A DNA stretch of 31,324 nucleotides from a virus. The translations under genes were made by a program, and so were the position numbers. Location: IMG/VR virus record IMGVR_UViG_3300005914_000049, positions 1 to 31,324 of that record. One strand, given 5' to 3'. How positions within the stretch are numbered: the first letter of the stretch is position 1; every line of letters begins with the position of its first letter. The notes under the pieces were generated by a model. It was given only the letters and a program-made list of their open reading frames with translations. It did no database searches and was not told where the DNA came from. This document shows positions 7,991 to 15,066 of the stretch, one piece after another.

Positions 7991-9553
7991 TTAAAAGATC
8001 ACAAAGGGCATAGGAAACTCTAGACTGTCATTATGGTCTCTCAACGCTGTGTCTAGACTAGCATCGTATGTTTGCAATCCCTGCATCATGCGGGTTATCA
8101 ATACCAAACTCATTACTAAGTCATCTGTTTCACCAGTCTTGGCAGCATAACTGCCACCATGTGCCACAAATGTTTTTAATTCACTAATTAAATTTTTGCT
8201 ATGTACTTTTAGTTTTTTGCTCTCTATTAGGCTCTTTAACTTAGCGCATGCGGCTAGTTTATTACGTGCAGTAGTATTAAACCCTTTTCTAAATCGACTA
8301 GAGTTCCCATGAGATCTGGACTCAGTAAGGAATGTTCCTGCAATATTTTCCTCTCCTATTTCGGCAATGCTTACTAATGCGGCTTCGCCAATAGAGTTGT
8401 TTTCTATGCTGTAGTATATGTTATTCTTGTTAACTGTTTCTGCTAGAAAACTTGTAATCTGTTGTAGTAGTTTAACTTGCTGTTGGATCGGTGTTCTGTT
8501 ATTTTGCCACTCACCCACCTGTTCTAATGTGGGCAACTCATATATTTGTATAGCGGAGTAATCGCCACCTGTTCCCAAACTAGGATCTAAACTGAGAACA
8601 TAAGTTTTGTCTTTTTCAGGATGTTTAAACCAGCGTACTTGTCCTTGCTTGAACACAGGCTCTTTAAACTCCAACTCTATTAGAGTAGTTGGTGCTATAA
8701 GAGTTTCGTCATAGATTAAGAACTCTAGCCCATGTTCTCGTCTAAACCTATCTTCACCAATACGCCCTATTTCCTCTTGTTTCCACTGCTCATCCCTGTC
8801 AGGATGTTCCCACCATTCAGACCTAAATGCTCTAAAACCGTTTACGCCTACTTCCTGTTCATTACCAAACTCATCAATGTTCTTGTTTGCTTGTTTCCAT
8901 ATAAATGCAAACTGATCTTCATCTGAGTTAGGTGTTGATGTAATAATAGCCTTACCACCAGTACTAAGTGTGGGTGATATGGACGTCCAAAACTCACGGG
9001 CAATAGTAGGCCTCACAAATGCAAACTCGTCTGAGTATAATAATGATATAGACATACCTCGACCAGTGTTCTCAGTTGTAGACATTGCCACGATACGTGA
9101 CCCGTTGTCAAAGTCAATACTTCCTTTGTTATAACTGGTAACACCTGCACGTATATGATTGGGTACAGACTCATACGCATACCTGATACGTTGCATAATC
9201 TCTTGAGCACCTGCATACTTGTGGGCGGCCACTAGTATTGTGCTGTCTGGCACAAACATTGCATACCACAACAGGTACCCAGCGGCAGTGGTTGTTTTAC
9301 CAGTTTGTCTTGGCATCAGAGAAACACTAAATCTATAATCGTTGTAGGTAGATATTAAGCGCTTTTGAAACTCAAAAGGTTTGTACAACAACTTACCTCT
9401 TGTAGGATGCTGTATATAAAAGTAGTTGCTCATAAAATATTCGCAACCAGTTTTGCCATTCATACAAGTCATGAGTTCTTTTATCTGAGGCTTAGTAAAG
9501 GTTTCTTGTTTATGTGCGGCTTTAATTAAAACGCCGTCGAGCGACTTAGACAT
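7991..9553 (-). CDS. 17: Terminase large subunit gp17
   Basis: This 520-aa protein is the DNA-packaging motor. The N-terminal ATPase has Walker A MPRQTGKTT (about residues 80-88), Walker B LLYSDEFAF and a coupling motif TSTPNSDED. The C-terminal RNase H-like nuclease shows the metal-binding strand LSLDPSLGTGGDYSA. It translocates DNA into the prohead and cuts the concatemer. A longer reading frame to 9634 exists, but the late promoter core (9559-9565) lies inside it and the ATG at 9553 begins exactly 5 nt after the core, so I chose 9553. It has no Shine-Dalgarno. The ATG of the divergent HNH gene lies at 9609. Unlike in T4, the small subunit is not adjacent but 4 kb away. Confidence 0.95.
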   Translation of the reverse strand: MSKSLDGVLIKAAHKQETFTKPQIKELMTCMNGKTGCEYFMSNYFYIQHPTRGKLLYKPFEFQKRLISTYNDYRFSVSLMPRQTGKTTTAAGYLLWYAMFVPDSTILVAAHKYAGAQEIMQRIRYAYESVPNHIRAGVTSYNKGSIDFDNGSRIVAMSTTENTGRGMSISLLYSDEFAFVRPTIAREFWTSISPTLSTGGKAIITSTPNSDEDQFAFIWKQANKNIDEFGNEQEVGVNGFRAFRSEWWEHPDRDEQWKQEEIGRIGEDRFRREHGLEFLIYDETLIAPTTLIELEFKEPVFKQGQVRWFKHPEKDKTYVLSLDPSLGTGGDYSAIQIYELPTLEQVGEWQNNRTPIQQQVKLLQQITSFLAETVNKNNIYYSIENNSIGEAALVSIAEIGEENIAGTFLTESRSHGNSSRFRKGFNTTARNKLAACAKLKSLIESKKLKVHSKNLISELKTFVAHGGSYAAKTGETDDLVMSLVLITRMMQGLQTYDASLDTALRDHNDSLEFPMPFVIF

Positions 9554-9558
9554 ACTAA

Positions 9559-9565
9559 TATTTAC
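9559..9565 (-). promoter_or_regulatory. Late promoter core for terL, leaderless type
   Basis: The minus strand reads GTAAATA, then TTAGT, then ATG. The 5-nt spacer predicts a transcript that starts at the start codon. Confidence 0.6.
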
Positions 9566-9581
9566 CAGTGTTCCATGGAGT

Positions 9582-9589
9582 GTTAAATA
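9582..9589 (+). promoter_or_regulatory. Late promoter core for the first HNH gene
   Basis: The sequence GTTAAATA is followed 19 bases later by the ATG at 9609, with AGAAAGGG as a weak ribosome-binding site. It lies back to back with the terL promoter, about 17 bases apart. Confidence 0.5.
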
Positions 9590-9608
9590 CTTTTTAGAAA
9601 GGGTTTTT

Positions 9609-10136
9609 ATGTCACACACCTTGCTTCTCAACAAAGATTACAATCCAATATCAGTACTTCCTCTCTCAGTTATACACTGGCAACACTCTATTAAGTTAAT
9701 GTTTTTAGGACGCATCCAAGTGTTAGAAACATATAATGACTGGCATGTACACAGTGAAAACCTTACATTAAATGTACCTAGTGTTGCAGTTACCAAAGAA
9801 TACTTTAACCCAAGACATTATGTAAGATTTAGTAGAGCTAACGTATACTTGCGTGATTTATTCCAATGCCAATACTGCCAGGATACATTTGACTTTGAGG
9901 ACTTAACTATCGATCATGTTATACCCAGAAGCAAAGGTGGCAAATCTTCATGGACTAACGTAGTTACTAGTTGTAAAAAATGCAATTATGCTAAAGCAGA
10001 CAAACTAATAAAACCCATACACAAACCATACGAACCAGACTACTGGAGACTGGCATCAAAGTGGCGCAATAGTCCTATTAAAATTAAAGATCCTAAGTGG
10101 GAAAAGTATTTAGGTGCTGGTAGGCGAGTTGCTTAA
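9609..10136 (+). CDS. HNH endonuclease
   Basis: This 175-aa protein has a C-terminal HNH nuclease fold (about residues 85-135): CQYC, then LTIDHVIPRSKGG with the conserved D-H pair, then TNVVTSCKKCNYAKAD with the second zinc CxxC. The N-terminal half (LLLNKDYNPISVLPL) is typical of a stand-alone phage and bacterial HNH family. It cuts DNA in a metal-dependent way and could be a free-standing homing endonuclease or a packaging accessory, as HNH genes often neighbour terminases. It is on the opposite strand to its neighbours and its stop overlaps the convergent small gene by four bases. No intron is seen in the flanking genes. Confidence 0.85.
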   Translation: MSHTLLLNKDYNPISVLPLSVIHWQHSIKLMFLGRIQVLETYNDWHVHSENLTLNVPSVAVTKEYFNPRHYVRFSRANVYLRDLFQCQYCQDTFDFEDLTIDHVIPRSKGGKSSWTNVVTSCKKCNYAKADKLIKPIHKPYEPDYWRLASKWRNSPIKIKDPKWEKYLGAGRRVA

Positions 10137-10324
10137 TAAGGCTTTTCTTTTGTGAGATATGGTCTGCTGAACCAAAGTTTAAACCATTCAGGTGTGCCTG
10201 GCTGGATATTTTTCTTACGCATTATCTTAGCCTTTTCAGTACCGGTATGGCTTATGTTTTCCATATCCATACAAGATGTTTTTTCTCTGATACCTGCTAA
10301 TTTTTGTAGTTCAGATATCTTCAT
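10133..10324 (-). CDS. Small unknown phage protein with LQKLAGI start motif
   Basis: This 63-aa protein starts MKISELQKLAGI and ends with a conserved-looking tail, PGTPEWFKLWFSRPYLT. I recognise no domain. The start motif ELQKLAGI resembles IKRLSGL in the 322-aa gene and LKRLSGL at the end of the 810-aa protein, suggesting a common targeting role. It closes the run of small genes 10133-13737 and its end overlaps the end of the convergent HNH gene by 4 bases. Confidence 0.6.
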   Translation of the reverse strand: MKISELQKLAGIREKTSCMDMENISHTGTEKAKIMRKKNIQPGTPEWFKLWFSRPYLTKEKPY

Positions 10325-10340
10325 TATCGGCCATTAGCTA

Positions 10341-10499
10341 TTATACTGCTATTGGTAATGCGACTAATGACATTCTTGGACCAATTGAGTGTTCTCCGAA
10401 AGCAGAAGATGCTCTAATGTCTATTGTTTGTCCTGCGGTAATTGTTACCACACTATCAATTAAATCTAATACGCTTCTAATTAAGTCGGTTGCGTTCAC
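10341..10499 (-). CDS. 52-aa small protein, GTG start coupled by GTGA overlap
   Basis: A GTG at 10499 overlaps the stop of the upstream 102-aa gene (GTGA, 10496-10499) and opens a frame of 52 codons ending at TAA 10341-10343. The product starts with a short amphipathic helix (ATDLIRSVLDLIDSV) followed by strands. The frame fills the space between two real genes with the same 4-base coupling seen elsewhere in this run, which argues that it is translated. No homologue is recognised. Confidence 0.5.
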   Translation of the reverse strand: MNATDLIRSVLDLIDSVVTITAGQTIDIRASSAFGEHSIGPRMSLVALPIAV

Positions 10500-10804
10500 G
10501 AGTAATCTACCTCAGATTCTAACTTCCAACCTTTGTTGATAACTTCTTCTCTGCCACTACTATGTACTACTGTTATTGGTCCAGGTCCTATATAAGTTTG
10601 GGTTACTAGATAGTCTGAACCGCTTAACGGTCTTGACTCTTTGGTCATAAAACCCAGTCTAATAAGATCACCAAACGAATTACTATCACGTGACCAACCT
10701 GAAGGAGTTACCAATGGTGCTTTATTTGCTTCGATCTCAGCTTTAAGTTCTTCTGGTGTTAACTTAGTACCCTCTGCCTCAGTTAAAAATTCATTTGCTC
10801 TCAC
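10496..10804 (-). CDS. Putative internal head protein, CTS-like N-terminus (102 aa)
   Basis: The protein starts MRANEFLTE, which fits the pattern of the T4 capsid targeting sequence (MKTYQEFIAE in IPI): Met, basic residue, then (E/D)-aromatic-aliphatic-x-Glu. FLTE would match the gp21 prohead protease preference (L/I-x-E). The rest is small, soluble and unrecognised, with a glycine-rich middle and a strand-rich C-terminal half. It overlaps the upstream gene by ATGA and the next by GTGA. Being a packaged protein is inference. Confidence 0.6.
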   Translation of the reverse strand: MRANEFLTEAEGTKLTPEELKAEIEANKAPLVTPSGWSRDSNSFGDLIRLGFMTKESRPLSGSDYLVTQTYIGPGPITVVHSSGREEVINKGWKLESEVDYS

Positions 10805-11157
10805 TTGTTTTTCCTTTTTACTGCATCACGTGGTTGCATCGGGCTAACACTTTGTGTGTCGGTAGGTTCATAACTGCCGTTGCTGGTAGTTTGTTCTGAT
10901 GAAAGCCCTAATTTTTTAAGAGCTTTATTAATAATTTCTTCTTCTTGTTTAGTATAACATAGTGTTACTGGTCTATTGTTAAGTTCATGCATCCCGTTAC
11001 CAATATCGTCTGGGCTACTAGCCATTGCTAGTCCAAATCTATACAGTCCATACCCTTGATCAATACGTGGGAATGTCTTAGCACCAGGTATAGCCCTCTC
11101 CTGGTAGTCTAAGACTTTTCCTTGTTTAATCTCTGTTATAAAGTCTTTTACTCTCAT
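10801..11157 (-). CDS. Putative internal head protein, CTS-like N-terminus (118 aa)
   Basis: It starts MRVKDFITEIKQG, again a close match to the T4 capsid targeting peptide, with a possible cleavage after ITE. The middle contains a short ordered region (YGLYRFGLAMASSP, then CYTKQEEEIINKALKKLG). The tail is low-complexity, with Ser, Thr, Pro and Lys. I recognise no family. It is separated by two bases from the upstream gene and overlaps the next by ATGA. Confidence 0.6.
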   Translation of the reverse strand: MRVKDFITEIKQGKVLDYQERAIPGAKTFPRIDQGYGLYRFGLAMASSPDDIGNGMHELNNRPVTLCYTKQEEEIINKALKKLGLSSEQTTSNGSYEPTDTQSVSPMQPRDAVKRKNK

Positions 11158-11159
11158 AA

Positions 11160-12176
11160 TTATATAATTTTACTTACTGGCGTTGTGGACCACATACGGC
11201 AGGACCAATAACGTGCTTTAGTTCTGTCGCTGGCTTTTGGTGTACCACAACCATGTCTTGCTCTAAACGACTTTCTACGCTTAGGATCGTCACGTTTAAT
11301 TTCCATGTTCTTATCACCAAAATTAACTTTCTTAACGTTACCTGTCTTCTTATCTTTTACATAGACCTTATACTTGGCCACATCGCCACGCATTGGCTTA
11401 CCGAGGTTAACTTCACGACCTTGATATTCTGCTTCGTCTAACTCATCACCGTCTTCTACCACATTGTCATACGATTGTTTTGATTCCATCATCTTCATTG
11501 CAAGTTCTGCAAGTTTAGTTATGTCTAGATCTTCCATCTTTTTCTTATTTGTATCATTTACTTTATTGTAAATCTGACTGATTGCTGATGCTGTAAACAT
11601 ATCAACCATAATGCCATCAATCTTCATTGCTTGTTGTTTGGACACAATGTCTTTTATCTTAGTAATGTTGTTAGACGCTTCACTAAGATCTGCTTCCATC
11701 TTCTTTTCTTTAGAGCGGTGACCAAATGTTCTATGTACAAGGTCATCTATTGCTTTGTGAAAATCAACTTCTTCTGCTTCATAATCTTTAAGTTCTTTAA
11801 ATGCGTCATGGGCCCGACCGGCTAGAGTTATTACATTAGGTTTTCTCATTTCATCTAAATCAAACTTTTCCTTAGCATCTAATTTAGACATATTGTACTT
11901 GTCCTGAAACTCTTTGTCAGTAAGCTCTTCTATGTCAAGAAGTAGGTCTTTTACCTTGCCTTCGGTGACTGTGTCCTCTTCTTCAATTAAATCTAAACCT
12001 TCTAGCAGTGATATTCCACGTTCATCATATTCAAGAACAAGTTTATCCTCAGTAGATTCTAACACATCTGCTTCAATAGCAAGTTCTTCGTTAATTACGA
12101 TATCAAATATATCACCCACTTGCGGTCTAATATGTCCTTGCTCTGACTCTGTAAAATATTCTGCTAGTTTTTTCAT
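11160..12176 (-). CDS. 338-aa putative head-associated protein with basic Cys C-terminal motif
   Basis: It starts MKKLAEYFTESEQ, a looser CTS-like peptide. The middle is acidic and helical. The last 80 residues form a distinct basic module: YKVYVKDKKTGNVKKVNFGD, then RRKSFRARHGCG and RTKARYWSCRMW, with two conserved-looking cysteines. I recall this module at the C-terminus of several proteins in marine T4-like phages but know no function for it; DNA or capsid binding is a guess. It overlaps the upstream 322-aa gene by ATGA. Confidence 0.65.
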   Translation of the reverse strand: MKKLAEYFTESEQGHIRPQVGDIFDIVINEELAIEADVLESTEDKLVLEYDERGISLLEGLDLIEEEDTVTEGKVKDLLLDIEELTDKEFQDKYNMSKLDAKEKFDLDEMRKPNVITLAGRAHDAFKELKDYEAEEVDFHKAIDDLVHRTFGHRSKEKKMEADLSEASNNITKIKDIVSKQQAMKIDGIMVDMFTASAISQIYNKVNDTNKKKMEDLDITKLAELAMKMMESKQSYDNVVEDGDELDEAEYQGREVNLGKPMRGDVAKYKVYVKDKKTGNVKKVNFGDKNMEIKRDDPKRRKSFRARHGCGTPKASDRTKARYWSCRMWSTTPVSKII

Positions 12177-13141
12177 TTTTTAACGCCTGCTAATTCTGCT
12201 TGATATGCTTTCCAAAGTTTGTTTTCAACTACGTCTACTTCTTCAGTAGCCATTGGGTTGTCACCCAACTTTGCTTTATCTGCGTATTGCTTAGACTTGG
12301 CATGTAAGTCATTGCCTTGGTCTATAACATCTGAAACACTGTATGTTGTAGTCTCTTTTGTTCCCTGCCCTGGCTTGTTAGCAAGTTCATCTAACTCTAC
12401 TTTGCCTTTTAACCCAGCAAGTGAAAGTAAGTCAGCAAGCTCTGCTAGTCCTTCTTCAACATCGCCCTTCTTTTTAGCAATAGCGGCTTTAATGGCGTTA
12501 CCTCTAGCGGCTAAGTAATCATTGCTGTCGATGTCTCCATCTCCATCATGATCTTTTTTCTCGCCTTCCATTTCAACAGACTCGACGAGTTTTCTAATGC
12601 TTTTTAGTTCCCAACCCATGTTCTCACGCTTACATCTTGCTTTAACGTCAGCTTCTGATTCGCCCTCGTCTGCTACCATGCGAACGCCTCTTGTCGTTTT
12701 GTCCTTAGTAAGTTTGCAATGGTAGTGTTTCTTTTCGGACTTGTCTACTTTGCCCTTCGTGTCTGCTCTTACACCACTTGCTTTCTCTACTTGTTCTTCT
12801 ACATCTTCGTCTGACTTTTTGCCTTTTTTAGCATCTAGCATCTTTTGAAATGCCGCTTTCTGTGCTGGGCTTTGTTCTTCAGTAACTACTTCTTCATCTG
12901 AGTCAGTAGATTCGTCAACCTTATACTCAGTCATTGCGCCTGCACTGTTTTCGTATGTGTTAGCTAAACCTGATAATCTTTTAATGTCTTCTAACCAAGT
13001 AAGGTCTTTCTGTCTTTCCTCGGCTTGGACGTCTTCTTCGTTGTTACTCACGCTATTCTCCTCGATTTCGTTTAAGCCTTCCTTGGCCATTTTTGTTGCT
13101 ATTGCATGCGTTTCGTCTTTTGTAAGTTCTCGTTTATTCAT
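12173..13141 (-). CDS. 322-aa acidic protein with EF-hand-like calcium loop
   Basis: The product is very acidic and of low complexity, with few strands. One clear element is DHDGDGDIDSND at 197-208, which fits the 12-residue calcium-binding loop (Asp at 1, 3, 5, 7, 9 and 12; Gly at 6). The motif DIKRLSGL (52-59) and the variant DLLSLAGL (237-244) match the short motif seen in two other proteins here. It has two Cys-containing segments around residues 142-170. It lacks the CTS-like start. Its start is 5 bases after the stop of the 196-aa gene. Function unknown; a packaged or scaffold-like role is possible. Confidence 0.6.
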   Translation of the reverse strand: MNKRELTKDETHAIATKMAKEGLNEIEENSVSNNEEDVQAEERQKDLTWLEDIKRLSGLANTYENSAGAMTEYKVDESTDSDEEVVTEEQSPAQKAAFQKMLDAKKGKKSDEDVEEQVEKASGVRADTKGKVDKSEKKHYHCKLTKDKTTRGVRMVADEGESEADVKARCKRENMGWELKSIRKLVESVEMEGEKKDHDGDGDIDSNDYLAARGNAIKAAIAKKKGDVEEGLAELADLLSLAGLKGKVELDELANKPGQGTKETTTYSVSDVIDQGNDLHAKSKQYADKAKLGDNPMATEEVDVVENKLWKAYQAELAGVKK

Positions 13142-13146
13142 GACAC

Positions 13147-13737
13147 TTACCTAGCAGAACTTTTATGCTCTGGCTTCTTATTTGCATTTGCAGTAGATCC
13201 CATAGGACTCTGGACACCCATCGGAAGGTCGTTTGTGGTTTTACCCCGCTCAGTATTAGGATCTGCATACTCATGTTTAATACTAGGCTCTAGGTCTTTC
13301 AACATGCTGTTCTTAAACTTTTCTGTACCATATTCACTGTTGTCTGACTTGTCATAATCTTTTCCTAATAGAGCACCATCTGATTCTTGCCCTTGATCAG
13401 CGACATAGGACTCGTCTTGACCTTTGGTATACACAAGCAAATCTGCTTCGTTAATACCAGCTCGTTGTTTCAGCATTTCTTTAAGTTGTGGTGGTGTTAC
13501 AGGCATACGTACACTTGCGTCAATAATGTATACTTCAATAGGTCCTCTATTAGGAAATTCGCCTGGATGTTCTTTAACTGGTAGCCTTTTTGGCTTACCC
13601 ATAGATACCATGTCGTATGCTTTTAGTACATTCTCCATAGCATCTAGGTTGTCTTTGTCAGGCTCGCAACACAATTTAATTTTAAAATCGTATGTCTTAT
13701 CTGCGGCCTCTGTTAAGTAATCTATAAATGTTTTCAT
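13147..13737 (-). CDS. Putative internal head protein with the best CTS match (196 aa)
   Basis: It begins MKTFIDYLTEAADK, which agrees with the T4 targeting peptide MKTYQEFIAE at Met1, Lys2, Thr3, the aromatic at 4 and Glu10 and is similar at 7-8. Cleavage would follow LTE. After that comes a compact segment of about 90 residues starting YDFKIKLCCEPDKDNLDAM with strands and helices, then a disordered tail rich in Ser, Asp, Lys and Pro. The gene is first in its transcription unit: a late core at 13755-13761, a predicted 12-nt leader, and AAGGACC as ribosome-binding site. Confidence 0.65.
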   Translation of the reverse strand: MKTFIDYLTEAADKTYDFKIKLCCEPDKDNLDAMENVLKAYDMVSMGKPKRLPVKEHPGEFPNRGPIEVYIIDASVRMPVTPPQLKEMLKQRAGINEADLLVYTKGQDESYVADQGQESDGALLGKDYDKSDNSEYGTEKFKNSMLKDLEPSIKHEYADPNTERGKTTNDLPMGVQSPMGSTANANKKPEHKSSAR

Positions 13738-13754
13738 GATGGGTCCTTATGTCG

Positions 13755-13761
13755 TATTTAG
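13755..13761 (-). promoter_or_regulatory. Late promoter core for the internal head-protein run
   Basis: The minus strand reads CTAAATA, then a predicted start near 13749 and a short leader with AAGGACC before the ATG at 13737. It likely drives the chain of coupled genes down to 10133. Confidence 0.55.
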
Positions 13762-13776
13762 CACGGTTTGTAAGTT

Positions 13777-14259
13777 TTATTTGTTGTTCTTGAGTATTTC
13801 TTGGAGCAATGCATTTCTATCTAACACTACACCTTTGCCTTCTATTTCAGCGTCTTCGTTAGTGCCACCTTTCTGATTTTGCTGGTCTAGACGCATTTTT
13901 TTAATCTGCAAGTCCACAGTTCTTAATTTGCGATCCAGTTTAACCTGTTTGGCAGTAATAGCATGTCCTAGCAACTGACTGGCGGTTTGAAATATGTTAC
14001 CGCTGAAGCGACTATCAACATTCATACCAAGATCCATTAGATCGTTGAATTTGTCTGTCGCTAAGTCTGCTAGGGCATCTAACTCTCTATCGCTGGTATC
14101 ATCTAGGTCTCTAACCCTAGGTAGTGCTATGTCTATCTTGTCAATTGCACTATTAATATCATCAATAAACGCCTTCCTTACCGGGATAGACTTTTCTGAT
14201 TCTTCTTCTGAAACGTCATCAGTAGTAATATTAAATATCTCTTCTAACTTTTTTGTCAT
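13777..14259 (-). CDS. 16: Terminase small subunit gp16
   Basis: From the ATG at 14259 the protein is 160 aa, close to T4 gp16 (164 aa). It starts MTKKLEEIFNI. The central helical region reads ALPRVRDLDDTSDRELDAL, DLMDLGMNVDSRFSGNIF and LGHAITAKQVKLDRKLR, as in gp16 of marine T4-like phages, where this coiled-coil part forms the oligomeric ring that feeds DNA to gp17. A longer frame to 14301 has no promoter or ribosome-binding support. The late core 14265-14271 ends exactly 5 nt before the chosen ATG. It follows gp4 with a few bases between. Confidence 0.8.
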   Translation of the reverse strand: MTKKLEEIFNITTDDVSEEESEKSIPVRKAFIDDINSAIDKIDIALPRVRDLDDTSDRELDALADLATDKFNDLMDLGMNVDSRFSGNIFQTASQLLGHAITAKQVKLDRKLRTVDLQIKKMRLDQQNQKGGTNEDAEIEGKGVVLDRNALLQEILKNNK

Positions 14260-14263
14260 ACTT

Positions 14264-14698
14264 TTATTTACTGCGTCCATTGTGGAACAGTTCATTTTCA
14301 CCCAGTATGCGGAATACTATTCCGTAGTGATTGCACCACGTTTCTGCGGCTTGCCACTTTGCCTGATTAATGACCCAGGCTACTTTATTACGCTGACTGC
14401 GAGTTTTTTCAAACAGTGTTTGATTACTGGGTTTTATTTCAATTAACTCTTTGTGGTTCTGTTTGTTCCTATCTATATATTCTATTAAAAAGTCTGGCAC
14501 GTATATTGTTTGCTTGTTTTTAACAGGATTAAAGTAAGGTATTTTAACAGGCTCACTGGCCCAACTTATAACACTAGGATTAGTGTCGCAGAACATCATA
14601 AAACGTTGTTCCCAACTACTGCGGTAAGTTGGTAATTGTCTGCCTAAATATTTTTTTGCGTTTTTTGGATGAAATTTGCCTTGTGCATATTTGGTCAT
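14264..14698 (-). CDS. 4: Head completion protein gp4 (TnsA-like nuclease fold)
   Basis: The 144-aa protein aligns by eye with T4 gp4: YAQGKFHPKNAKKYLGR, then YRSSWEQRFMMFCDTNP, then WASEPVKIPYFNPV, YVPDFLIEY and ELIEIKPSNQT. The last three segments give a PD-(D/E)xK-like nuclease signature (E in SSWE, D in PDF, ExK in IEIKP). In T4, gp4 is needed to complete DNA-filled heads. It overlaps the upstream gene by ATGA, and its stop codon lies inside the late promoter core of terS. Confidence 0.85.
   Translation of the reverse strand: MTKYAQGKFHPKNAKKYLGRQLPTYRSSWEQRFMMFCDTNPSVISWASEPVKIPYFNPVKNKQTIYVPDFLIEYIDRNKQNHKELIEIKPSNQTLFEKTRSQRNKVAWVINQAKWQAAETWCNHYGIVFRILGENELFHNGRSK
14265..14271 (-). 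promoter_or_regulatory. Late promoter core for terS, leaderless type
   Basis: The minus strand reads GTAAATA, then AAAGT, then ATG. The TAA stop of gp4 (14264-14266) is built into the core. Confidence 0.6.
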
Positions 14699-15057
14699 AC
14701 CAAAATAGTGCGTAAGACATATGGATTTTGATTTCCTGGATTACTTATGCCAAGATAACTAGTTCCCACACGAGTATTATTAAGGAAAAAAGCTAAAAAC
14801 GCATCTAACTCTATGGTATTTGCTTTTTTAATGTAATCAAATAATTCGTTAAACGAGATGTCTTGCTGGGATGAGCCTTGTATAATTGCTCCTGCTAAGT
14901 TCTCAGCGGACTCTTTGTTCGCTGTTCTTTTCATAAGCAATCCAATTAGTGCTTCGTATTGGTTGTCAGTAACGTAGCCTTCCTTAACAAAAAAGTTTTT
15001 AAAGTAATTGGGCGTAGATTCTGCTTTAAGGTTGGGTAAATTGGATGGTATTGCCAT
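14695..15057 (-). CDS. Unknown small structural-region protein (120 aa)
   Basis: The protein is soluble and mostly helical, with FKNFFVKEGYVTDNQYEALIGLL near the start and FNELFDYIKKAN in the second half; the C-terminus is strand-like (TSYLGISNPGN). I do not recognise it. Its place between the gp54-like gene and gp4 suggests a virion or assembly role. AAGGAT eight bases upstream serves as the ribosome-binding site. It ends in an ATGA overlap with gp4. Confidence 0.6.
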   Translation of the reverse strand: MAIPSNLPNLKAESTPNYFKNFFVKEGYVTDNQYEALIGLLMKRTANKESAENLAGAIIQGSSQQDISFNELFDYIKKANTIELDAFLAFFLNNTRVGTSYLGISNPGNQNPYVLRTILV

Positions 15058-15066
15058 TTGAAATCC

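Noticed and set aside
9554-9634. N-terminal extension of TerL to 9634
   Set aside because: It crosses both late promoter cores and the start of the divergent HNH gene; the ATG at 9553 has the fixed 5-nt spacing.
14260-14301. Longer start of TerS
   Set aside because: It would run into gp4 and across the promoter core; no ribosome-binding site is seen.
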